The notes beneath the pieces were generated by a model. The model was not told the origin of the DNA and did no database searches. It worked only from the letters and a program-made list of their open reading frames with translations. The position numbers were made by a program, and so were the translations under genes. Source: Rhynchopus sp. YZ270_cl-10 (lineage: Eukaryota; Euglenozoa; Diplonemea; Diplonemida; Diplonemidae). From it: DNA of 64,000 nucleotides. Positions 40,833 through 50,172 of this stretch are shown piece after piece (position 1 is the stretch's first letter; each line of letters opens with the position of its first letter). The stretch lies in contig OZ037882.1 of assembly GCA_964035575.1 (NCBI GenBank), forward strand, positions 620,001 through 684,000. Reading direction: 5' to 3'.

Positions 40833-42370
40833 ACTGGTTGATAATGTTCTTAACGCCGATCTATCTATTTTTAAGCTTTTCCGTCAATATTAAGTTTAAC
40901 CGACCCCTTTTTTGTTTCCCCCCCTCCCATCAGCTGCCTCCCCGAGAGGAACATTGCACCCCCCTGCAACTTCGCCATATTTTTTAGAAAAAAAGATGTG
41001 TGCGCAAAAGAGGCACGTTCATTTGTCAAGCTTTTCTTGTCTTTTCTCCTTGAGGTTTAATTGCCCTCGTCTGTCTGCATTTGCTATCCCGAAGAGGGCT
41101 TTGAAAAATGAGATTTTTTTTTTTTTTTTTTTTTTTTGTGTTATCAAGCATTGACGAATAGAAATGGAAAACGACGGATGGTGCGTGCCCGCTTTAGCGT
41201 ATTGTTTTTCCACTAACATCACTCACATTCATCAGTGAAAAACACAATCCTTTTGCGGTGCGATAAACGAAAAAGTGTTTTCTTTATTTCATTTAACTGT
41301 CATATCCTGAAGTCGTTTTCTATTTTTTTTTTTTTGTTTTGTTACCCTTTTGAATACTACTGTATGATTCTTAGGACTGAAACAGGGTTAATGTTAGAAA
41401 CCAATCTACTGAAGTTTCAATTTGTGCATGAAGCATTTATTTTTCTTTTTCTACGTTTTGCAAAACATTCCAAAAAAAAAAAGCAAGGGTACATTTGTCG
41501 CACCCTCTTTGCTTTCTTTTCATTTCGGTTAAGAAAAGAAAGTATATGAAATTATTGTTTTGTTGTTTTGCGTTGAAAGCAGCGTTGTTATCATAGCCAC
41601 AACATATTAAAAAAAGCAAGGGTACATTTTTAGCACCCTCTGTACCTTCTTTTCGTCAGAAAAAGAATGTATATGAAACAATTGTTTTGCGCTGAAAGCA
41701 GGTTTTGTGTAGGTGAGTGCTAAGTACAGCCCCACTCCCAATACACGAAGAAATACAAAAAATGTGTTTCGACATTTTGAAATGTGTCACACCCCCCCCC
41801 CCCCCCCCCACCAACTCATTGACTGTTTTTTTTTGTATATTCTGGTGTACCATATTTTTTTTTATCGATCCGGAACACACCAAAAAACAAATACGCAAAA
41901 CAAAACAAAATGAAATACAAAAAAAAAAAATACACGCCGCTGTGTACTGGTAACAATCACGGTAAAAAAAAAAAAATAGTGTACATCAGAATATAATGCC
42001 TAGTCATCACCCCCCCTCTAAAAAACCCCCCTTTTTTTTATCTAACAGTATAAAAGACAGATCCCATCCCTTCTTTTCTTTATTTTTTTTTAATGACCTT
42101 GCACCTCAGATTCATTTCTGTCATCACCTTGATTGTCCAAAAGGTCTTCGTAGATGTCTCAGTATGCTGGACTGTCTGTACTTTGGGGGGGGGGGAAGCC
42201 CCAAATCATCATAATCTTGTACACAGGGTTTCGTTTTGCTTTTCCTTTGATTAGTTGGTACATTTAGTGCACCCTATTATACCATCTATTCAGTAGAATA
42301 GTTATGAAACAATCCTTTGATTTAGTTTCTCGCATTGTAGCAAATTTCTAGTTAGCCAGCGTTCTATGTT

Positions 42371-42720
42371 TTTTTAAATGCTGGATACGACACCTCCGTA
42401 CGGCGCGGCAGTGGCAACGAACTTGCACAAATCGTCGTGGGCGTTGTGGAACACCTTCGGCAACCTGCAAAAAGCCAACCCGTTGGCCATTGCGGCACGT
42501 GGCATGCTGAAGATATTGCTGAGAGTGAGGGTGTCACGGCATTCCTTGCAAGCAAGCGGGTATTCGCCTTGTCTGCAGGTTGGTAAATGCCTTCGCGGCA
42601 TATACATTCCTCCTCCTTGAGTCCTTGTAATGACGCGATCATGTAACACATGGTGTGTGGATTGTCCTCACTCTCTTCCCAAACTTCTCGATCATAGAAT
42701 TGTGAGAGTGTGATGCACCA
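42371..42720 (-). pseudogene. Helitron-associated (DUF6570-like) fragment
   Basis: A minus-strand frame reads PLACKECRDTLTLSNIFSMP then RAAMANGLAFCRLPKVFHNA. The pattern C-x2-C-x2-L, P-x2-A-x2-NGL-x3-x-P is that of a domain found just upstream of Helitron-type helicase proteins. Upstream, another frame (FYDREVWEESEDNPHTMCYM) looks like its continuation, so the reading frame is broken. Only about 120 residues remain and no Rep or helicase motif is present. Confidence 0.45.
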
Positions 42721-42946
42721 AATGTAGCATCGTATTCCTTTCTTTGTCGCCGAGTGAAGGTGTATATATTTGAATTTTCGTGTCTTTCAGGTCATTTTTC
42801 ACACTCCACTTTGTCCATCGGGTTTATCCTCGGTTGTCGAAACAATAAATCCCCTTTTTTTCTCAGTCCAGGGAGGCAATAAATGGTGCCATCCACACAC
42901 ACACGATGAGGAGATAAGGTTGCCGTTGTAGCTGTGTGTTGCAACC

Positions 42947-45900
42947 ATGTCGACCCCTGCGAAGAAGGTGAACAAGCCTAGGGCAAAGCAGGCCCCGTCA
43001 GGCCAGGCTGCGACGAAGACGCGCCCCACGCAGGTGAAGGTATAGTGAAAATAAAACACAAAAAACAATAAAGAACTGCGCAAAAAAAATATAATGCAAA
43101 CAGAAACAGGCGAACTGCTACAAAGAATTATCCTTTTTTTTGATAAATTATTGGAGTAGTGTAGTTTGCCTCGGTTGTGTTTGCCACAGTTTTTGTGAGT
43201 TTTCATCCTACGTCCACCTCTCTATACAGAGGTCCTTTTTTTCTATTTCACAATCAATTTTTTTTCTCTCAAATTCCCAAAACTTCTTTCTTCTCAAAAC
43301 CCCAACCAAACAGCAAGTCAAAAGCGCGCCCGAACACTCCGCCTCTCCTCTCTCACAACGCAGTGAGTACCCAAGCGACCTCAATGACGCCACTATAGGG
43401 AGTCTGGTGGGGAACGGCAAGGCCCCCGCTTCCACACAGCCTCCAGCACCACAGGGGCCAGGCTCTGCCGACGACGCTCCTGGTACGCCGACGACACCAC
43501 CACCACCCCCTCTGAGCACCACCCTAGCAGCTTCTGTGGCGTCGGTATCGGTTGCGTCGTCGCTTGCTGCGTCCTCTTCCATAAAATCCCCGCCACAGCC
43601 AGGTACTACACTCTCTACAAAGAACGCACCTCGCCCAGCGAAGACTTCGCATACACCCTCAACTGGGCATGCAATGCCTACGAAGACGGCGCCAGGGAAA
43701 GGATCGACGCCTGGGTCAAATGTGGTAGCGAAGGGGAACGGGGCGAAGGTGGTTTGGACAGAGGAAAAGCGGGCAGCGTTGTTGAGGTTGTCGCTGCGGA
43801 GTGGGTCGCAGAACAGTACGCATACGGACCCGATTGGGTCGCAGCAGGGGCCGTCCCCTTCGCAGTCGTTTACTGTGACAGAGGGGGTATCACTTCCAAC
43901 CGTTTCCCCAACCTCTAGCGATATGCTTAAAAGAGGAGAATCGTCTCGAAAACTCGAGGAAATGCGAAGTTCGATTGTCAGCAAAATGCGGAAGGCGAAG
44001 GAAGCTGCAGAAAAGCCAGCTGAGAAGGGGGACGGGGTCCAACCGACCCCAAACATTGTAATAAAAAGCGTGTCTCCAGGAATGCGTGGGAAGACACCAA
44101 CGTTTTCACATAGCATCACATTCTCTCCGGCACATGCCTCTGCGGTCAGAAACGCTATTTTAAAGAAACATGATACTGTCCATCAGTGGTACCAACATCG
44201 CTTTGCAATCGCCGTACGCCATGGGGACCACGTCGTAGAAGCTGAAGTCTTTAGAAATGGTCTAAAAAAACTGGGTGTTTTGGAAGAAATAGCGGACCAA
44301 TTAGTGGAGGCAGTGAGAATGCCGAATAGCAGTGATATCAGCATCACAAAATTTATTAAGGTTGTGACCGAAGGATATGACGAATCGATGCCGAATGTGA
44401 AGCAGGTTTCTGTCCAAGGATACGGAGGCGTTCGGGTGATCATCACGGCAACCCCTCATGACGACGAAACACAAAACCTTTCGACTGCAGCAAGCCGTCT
44501 TGGAGTCTCCTGCGCCTCTGATATGCAGGTAGTCACCGGGGATGGTGTTCCCGTTGTCCCCTTCGATTTTGAGAATATATCAGATGGGGCCGTTTATTTT
44601 ATGCAAAGGGTCCGTTCTTCGCTTTCGCCTCCTCCAACAGAGTCGCAGGCAAGCCCGGGAGCACTCCCCGACACCGATCCCGAACCGCGAAGTGAACAGC
44701 CTCCCCCACCCATAAAAGGGCATACCGAACAAAACGTTTTTCCGAAGGTGCCAGGACCTCCGGTGGAAATGATCGCAGATGGTGCGACGCAGACCGACGA
44801 AAACGATGTCTTAATGATCACAGATGAGAGGATAATCTATGGAGAGCGGGTTGTAGAGTACCAACACCCGGTTATGTCATTTGGTTCCCCTTTCACTGGG
44901 TCGGTACAACGCAATCATTCGCATGGAAGAAGCGAGGGTACCGCAGTAGTACATTACCAAGCCGAAACACCACGATTTGCGGTTGCCTCAGCCCCATCTA
45001 TGTACAACATTACGTCACCACCTCCGACAGACGCATTTGTCCCTATCGATATGAGCAATGGGTTCTCTGATGTTCCCGACGCATACCTTAACATCGCTCC
45101 ACAGCAAATCCCTACCCTAGCGCCCACTGGAGGGTTGTATACTACGTTTCAACAAGCCGTTTCGCTTCGACACGCAGAAAGCAACCCAAGCATGACCGTA
45201 GGTGTCGCTGATCTCTTCCATTCTCGCCTCGCAGAAGAACGTCTCCGCAGAGGGCTACCTTCCGAAGGAGCAACCGAAGTGTCAAATTTATACCACCTCC
45301 GTCAGGTCCCTCCTGAACCCATCGGATCCAATCGAGTCAGCCCATCTCGAAGCTATTTCCGACAGGGTATCAGCGTACCCGAAGAATCGCAGAATCGAGG
45401 TCCCGAAGTCGATCTATACGAACCTCGGGTATTAGTCCCTACCCATCATGAGATGAGAGGTGGGGTGAATGGAGGGAACAATGTGCAGCCTGCGACACCT
45501 CCGGTGTTCACACCGCTTGCCCCTCGATTTGCGGTTGAAACCAAAGCAGCGTATCCGGAAATCCCTACTAGCATTCCGGCAGGGGGAGGAGGGGGAGGAG
45601 GTGGTGGGGTTCCAGGAGGTAATGTAGTGGTGACCCAAGACCTGGTGGTGAACAGACAGAATATGGATGACCCGTATGGAGCTCGGATAGTGGGGACACT
45701 GATAAAAGGAGTGAGCAAGAGAAGCCCGGCGGATAAAGCAGGGCTGCGCGCAGGGATGAAAATCCATTCGATAAACGGGGCAGCGGTGAGGTCCTTTGAA
45801 GATGTGGAGGTATGTGGGGAAAATGGAGTGAAAATGAAACCCTGAATGAGACAGTAGTTTTAGATCGCCTGATACTGACTATTTTTTTTTGGATGATCTA

Positions 45901-46225
45901 TGAACGGAAAGAGAATTTTTTTTTAGCTCTCAGTAGCGAGAAGGCTCTCAGAACAGCTCTCATAGCCTTGTTGCGTGTCTCACGGAGACGATCATAGATT
46001 ACCCATTTTTGTTCCCTTTTTAAAAATCATGAGTCAAAGAGTTAAGATCACTGTTTTGGCGGTTCAGAAAAATAATTTTCCCCGTTTAGTCAGGTTATCA
46101 AGAGATCAGGTGGTAGTAAAAAGTTGTGTTTTGTTAGTTTGTCTCCACCCATTCGCGCATTACAGGCTCATCTTGGCAAACCCAGTACGACAGCGATCTT
46201 CACAATATCCAGGACCGAAAGATAA
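42947..46225 (+). CDS. Low-complexity protein with C-terminal PDZ domain, three exons
   Basis: Exons 42947-43039, 43314-45809 and 46166-46225 join in phase 0 at both junctions and give 882 residues. Exon 1 encodes a basic tail-like MSTPAKKVNKPRAKQAP. Exon 2 is mostly disordered (Pro, Ser, Thr), with a more regular block at about 300-460 that is helical at first (HQWYQHRFAIAVRHGDHVVE, ILKK) and then beta (VSVQGYGGVRVIITATPHDD). The C-terminus from about 800 is a PDZ domain: ARIVGTLIKGVSKRSPADKA, GLRAGMKIHSINGAAVRSFE, completed by exon 3 (AHLGKPSTTAIFTISR). The terminal peptide-binding loop is not the classical GLGF type. PDZ domains tether partners; function is otherwise unknown. The 5' intron contains an inverted E-family repeat, and a B-family repeat starts 23 bases after the stop codon. 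Confidence 0.82.
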
Positions 46226-46880
46226 CAGATGTCTTTTTTTATATCAGATGTAAACCACGAAAATGGATTGTCGGACTGCATGGTTGGGGGTGTCCACCCC
46301 CTGGTACAGCCGGTCGTACCAAAGGTACACTGTTTCACGAGAGGGGCTTTGTATTTCATAGTCAACTTTGATGATGAAACAAAACAGAGAAAAATAAGTT
46401 AGAGTGGAGCTCGTCTTCGAGTAGGCTACTCACACAAAAAAACCATGTTTTCAAAAAAAAATGGACAAACGAAAAGGAAAGGGAAACGAAAACGAATAGA
46501 ATCTACGACCGAAAACACTGGAGGAAAAAACGTAAAATTTTGGGGATACGGGGGGGCAGAAGGAAGAAAAGGGGAGTCAATATGTCCCTGGGGTTCAAGT
46601 GTATACATTATTTGTTAGTTTTTTTCTTTTCTTTTTCTTTTTCTTTTTCTTTTCACAGTTTAGATTTTTTGAAGAAAACCACAGAATATCCCCTCTCTTT
46701 CTTGTTTCGCTGTTCCTTCACGCTTCCTTGGGTGGCCTCTGTTGTTCGTTTGTTGCGAAAAGGAAGACAGTTTCAAAATACCCCTCTCCATCAAAGCCAT
46801 TCCACCAAAAACCACACAACCCCCCCACAGCACCAACACACACACCACAAATACACAAAAAAAAACACAAAATTAACGCC
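46226..46880. other. Intergenic region, PDZ gene to gamma-CA gene
   Basis: It has a complete B-family repeat (46248-46370) and, at about 46615-46660, a TTTTC tract ending in CACAG that looks like the acceptor for the next message, followed by a C- and A-rich leader. An open frame that extends the next gene upstream to 46599 translates this leader and is not considered protein. Confidence 0.6.
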
Positions 46881-47621
46881 ATGAAACGGCACGCCACGAT
46901 GTTGCTCCGAACCACCCCTGTTGTGTGTCCTCTTCTCTCCACCACCACCACCACCCGGCACTACACCACCCGGCCCAAATCTTTAGAAGATGTTTACGCA
47001 AAAGGTGCACAACAGCAAAACTTGTCCTCAACCCCTCCTCCTCCTCCACCTATGTCCAATGCAGTTCCTCCATTGTCAACACCGCCACAGATCTGCGACT
47101 CTGCAACTGTCATGGGGGGTGCACAGATTGTCGGTCACGTGGTCATGGCGCCTGGAAGCAACGTCTGGTATAACGCTGTATTGCGTGCGGACTGTGCGGC
47201 GATCTCATTGGGGGCGAGATCGAGCATTGGTGACGGAACGGTGGTGACAGTGGCGGAAGGGAAAGGGGTGGAGATCGGGGAGGACAGTGTGGTGCTGTCG
47301 CATAGTAGTCTTCATGCGTGCAGGATAGGGAGCAATGTGTACATTGGGCAGAACTGTGTCATTCTTGAAGGCGCTACCGTAGGTGACAATGCTCGCATCG
47401 AACCAGGCACCGTGATCCCCCCTGGGGTCGAGGTACCCGCCAATGCCATCCCAGACATGCCCCTTCCAGAGGCGAAAGGCATCGCGGAAGCGAATCTGCT
47501 GCTCTGTCAAGTGCATAGAAGGCGAGTGCCAGACACATCCTTTGTGTACGGGATAGCGGCAGGGGGAGATGTGGAGGAGGAGCTCCCAGAAAGCCCGCCG
47601 GATTGGTTGAAGAATATGTGA
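46881..47621 (+). CDS. Gamma-carbonic-anhydrase-like protein, probably mitochondrial
   Basis: A 246-residue single-exon protein. The first about 38 residues (MKRHATMLLRTTPV, RHYTTRPKSLE) have the Arg/Ser/Thr, acid-free look of a mitochondrial presequence. From residue 70 a left-handed beta helix follows: NVWYNAVLRADCAAISLGAR, SSIGDGTVVTVAEGKGVEIG, SHSSLHACRIGSNVYIGQNC. R102, D104 and D118 of the family are kept. The first metal-ligand His is replaced by Thr (T123), the Gln before D118 is Gly, and the other two His (141 and 145) are spaced four instead of five residues apart. It is therefore probably not an active anhydrase; related proteins form a structural matrix arm of respiratory complex I in many protists and plants. 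That role here is inference. The ATG chosen gives the presequence. Confidence 0.85.
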   Translation: MKRHATMLLRTTPVVCPLLSTTTTTRHYTTRPKSLEDVYAKGAQQQNLSSTPPPPPPMSNAVPPLSTPPQICDSATVMGGAQIVGHVVMAPGSNVWYNAVLRADCAAISLGARSSIGDGTVVTVAEGKGVEIGEDSVVLSHSSLHACRIGSNVYIGQNCVILEGATVGDNARIEPGTVIPPGVEVPANAIPDMPLPEAKGIAEANLLLCQVHRRRVPDTSFVYGIAAGGDVEEELPESPPDWLKNM

Positions 47622-47991
47622 AGCAAACAAAAATAGACGCATACATTTGAAGGATTTGGGGGGTTTTTTTTGAGGCAATTTTTTTTACCTTTTTTTTCAA
47701 AACTCCCAAAATATATTTTGGAGTGATGTAACCCTATTTGTTTAGTTTCCAGACAGTCAGCTGGAGCTGTGTGTGCGAAAATGTTTTTTTCCAAAAGCAC
47801 ACCTTTTTCAAAACAAAAGAAAACATTACGGTGGCATTGTTGTGCCCCCCTTTAACCATTCAATAACGAACTACTCACCCCCCTTTACCCCCTTTTTTTT
47901 TAATACACCTGAACGCAAAGTCCCTTCATAACCCCTATCCAACCCCCCCTTTGTTTCCAGAGGCTACACTAAACAGATTGTAGGGCACAAT
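47622..47991. other. Intergenic region, gamma-CA to histone-like gene
   Basis: T- and C-rich sequence with no gene. CCCCCCTTTGTTTCCAG at about 47943-47959 is a strong acceptor-like site 33 bases before the histone ATG. The frame upstream of the ATG remains open back to that AG. Confidence 0.55.
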
Positions 47992-48279
47992 ATGCCCTCA
48001 AAGAAGGTAATGGGGGGGCAGAAGAGGAAGATGCCCCAAAGGAGAGGGCCACGTTTCGCGCGCGCCAGTCTTCACAGATTAGCGCTTCGTGCAGGTTGCA
48101 AGCGTGTGGCGAGCTCTGTCTACGACGAGCTGAGGGACGTGCTTCGAACCTTCATGGAGAAGCTGGTAAAAGATATGCACGCGCTGATGGAGGTGCGCAA
48201 TCAGAGGACTGTCCGCCTGTCCCATGCACTCTTTGCCCTCAAGCGCCGCAAACGAACACTCTACTCTGTCAATAAATAG
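47992..48279 (+). CDS. Highly divergent histone H4-like protein
   Basis: The 95-residue protein has a basic tail (KKVMGGQKRKMPQRRGPRFA) and then the complete H4 fold: LHRLALRAGCKRV, SVYDELRDVLRTFMEKLVKD, RNQRTVRLSHALFALKRRKR, TLYSVNK. These align without gaps to the H4 blocks [50 protein letters not shown] and LYGFGG. By eye only about 40 percent of core positions are identical, while H4 is normally over 90 percent conserved. The tail lacks the GKGGKGLGKGGAKRH pattern and the DNIQGIT segment. It is alone, not in a histone array. It could be an H4 variant, or the H4 of a fast-evolving lineage. The frame is open upstream to an acceptor-like CAG, so an extra N-terminal exon cannot be excluded. 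Confidence 0.8.
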   Translation: MPSKKVMGGQKRKMPQRRGPRFARASLHRLALRAGCKRVASSVYDELRDVLRTFMEKLVKDMHALMEVRNQRTVRLSHALFALKRRKRTLYSVNK

Positions 48280-50172
48280 GGAATTAGAACACGGAACGTC
48301 GCGGAAAAGATGAAGAAAGGTGGGGAACTGCGGTCGTATTACAAGGAGAAGGAGGTACTAGAAAAAGGGGGGGAAGGGGGAGGGGAGAGGAGGGGTTTAA
48401 TGTACGTCTATACCTTCTGGAGTACAACAAAAAAAAGGCTTTTGGTCGACATTGTACAGATCTTTGTACCATGTAAAGTGAGTGTCGATACAACAAAAAA
48501 CAAAAAAAATGGGGATTCGGTAATACAAAAGGCCAGTATGCTGTAGTGCGAACTGCTTAGGTCCACATCGAGTGTGGATTCTGCAGGTATATCCCCTCAT
48601 CAAGGTGAGTGAATTAGGGTGGTTATCGAGAGAACAAAGAAGAAGCAGAAAAACCCATGAAAAAAGGGTCTAGTTGTGATGACATTGCGTGGTGGCCTTG
48701 GCCGTTATAGATTTTTTCAAAAATAAAACAAAAATAAAACTTATTGGTGCTCTGGGAAGTCGGTCAGCGACCTGTCAATACTGACTCCCTCCGGAGCACC
48801 ACTTATGCAAAAAAAAGCTCACACACAGCAACTAACAAACATTGATCACAATCTATCATAGGTTCGTTAGTGGGGACATCTCCCTTTAGCCAAAGCGGAG
48901 ATAGCGCAGCCCCACGTTGTGTGTAGTGGTTTTAAGGTGTCGACGTCCGTTGAGGTGTTGGCACTTTCCCCCTCCTCCCCCACCCCTTTTCTGAAACCTT
49001 TGCCTTTTTAGAACCCCGGGGGAAAAAAAGACAAGAGCACAAAGGGAAGGCTCGTTTTTCCTTTTAATGTTACAAAGTAACAATAAACCATTTTTCCCGG
49101 TGACCCCCCCCTCCCCACCCCCTATGTTACACGGAAAAACCATTTTTCCGAATTGTCATTTATTGTAACAACAAGGCGCAGTGGACGTGCACATCCGAAA
49201 ACACCCGCATTTGCATTTCCGGAATCCGTCCGCACTGTGGTGGGGTCAATCTGCCGAAACGGACAAGTTCTTGTTGTTGGAAAAAGCCACTTTTTCCCGC
49301 CATTGTTACAAAAAAAAAAAGTTTTTCCCCGGATTTCGGTCGGACCCCCTCCCCCCCCCTTTATTGTTACTTTGTAACATTAAATAGAAAAACGAGCCTT
49401 CCCAAAGCAAAAAATAACACAAAAAAAAAAAAAAAAAAATCTCACTTTTTTTTGCGTACACGTTGTATGCAATATACGCACAGATTTTTTGTTTCCTGCA
49501 GCAACGTGGCAAAGTTGTAACGTTTGTATTGAAGGCATGCAAAATATGCGTATGAATGCCGGTAAAACAAAAACTAAGAAAGTTGTTTAGTGAAAAGTGG
49601 AGATTTGCACAAAAAAACTGTGGCAAACACAAACCGAGGCAAACTACACTACTCCAACAATTTATCAAAAAATAGTGGAGTGCATCCTCGGGGTGTCTAC
49701 ACTAATACAACCAAGTTTTCAACAAGAGAAAGCCCCATTCGAGGCTCGGTGTTGTGTGTTGGTTTGCCCCTTATGTTTGGGGGATGGAGATGGGATCGTT
49801 TCTTTTACCCTTCCCCCCACACCGTTCGTTAGGAAAGGGATAACCAAAACTGGAAAAAAAAAAGATGGTTTTTGATTTTTCAACCTAGACTAAAAAAAAC
49901 CCCCCTCACCACCACAACATTCCCCACCCCAGATTTTACAAGAACTTTACCCGATGCGTTGGTAAAATATACATATTTTCCCCCCTTTTTTCTTTTACTC
50001 TATGGTTCTATCAAATCCCCCTTATAGCTGAATGCTATGTTTATTGATGCTTCTCACCCATTGTGATCAATAGGGAGGCAGCAAACGCGACCTTTTTCGG
50101 TATCCTTCATTTTTTTTTCATTTTTTTTCAATCTCATTTTTTATTTTTTATTTTTTTTGCAAAAAATAAACA
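48280..50172. other. Intergenic region with F, P and E repeats and a MITE
   Basis: It contains an F-family copy (48405-48500), a P-family copy at 48744-48803 whose ends GGTGCTC and GAGCACC can pair, the element at 49045-49402, and an E-family copy at 49594-49670. No gene is supported. The last 100 bases before the next start are a T-rich tract ending GCAAAAAATAAACA. Confidence 0.55.
49045..49402. mobile_element. Non-autonomous element with 46-bp inverted ends and CAAAG duplication
   Basis: The arms begin GGAAGGCTCGTTTTTC and contain AATGTTACAAAGTAACAATA; they match over about 46 bases with few differences. CAAAG lies directly on each side (49040-49044 and 49403-49407). The interior has the words GCATTTGCATTTCCGGAATC and CTGTGGTGGGGTCAATCTGC, which are also found twice in hAT element 3 at 52302-53176 although the ends are unrelated. 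Confidence 0.75.

Larger units (their letters stand above)
39840..42370. other. Intergenic region, mobile-element-rich
   Basis: It contains a D-family relative just upstream at 39656-39712, the SINE-like insertion at 40016-40195, a small palindrome at 40434-40462 (CAGCCACCAC...GTGGTGGCTG), M-family MITEs at 40597-40678 and 40768-40832, and an inverted E-family copy at 40681-40757 between them. Two near-duplicate stretches (about 41470-41580 and 41610-41700) share AAAAAAGCAAGGGTACATTT. A 19-base C run is at about 41791. No host gene is supported. Confidence 0.55.

Noticed and set aside
46599-46880. Upstream extension of the gamma-CA protein
   Set aside because: It translates a TTTTC tract and an acceptor-like CAG; the ATG at 46881 gives a good mitochondrial presequence.
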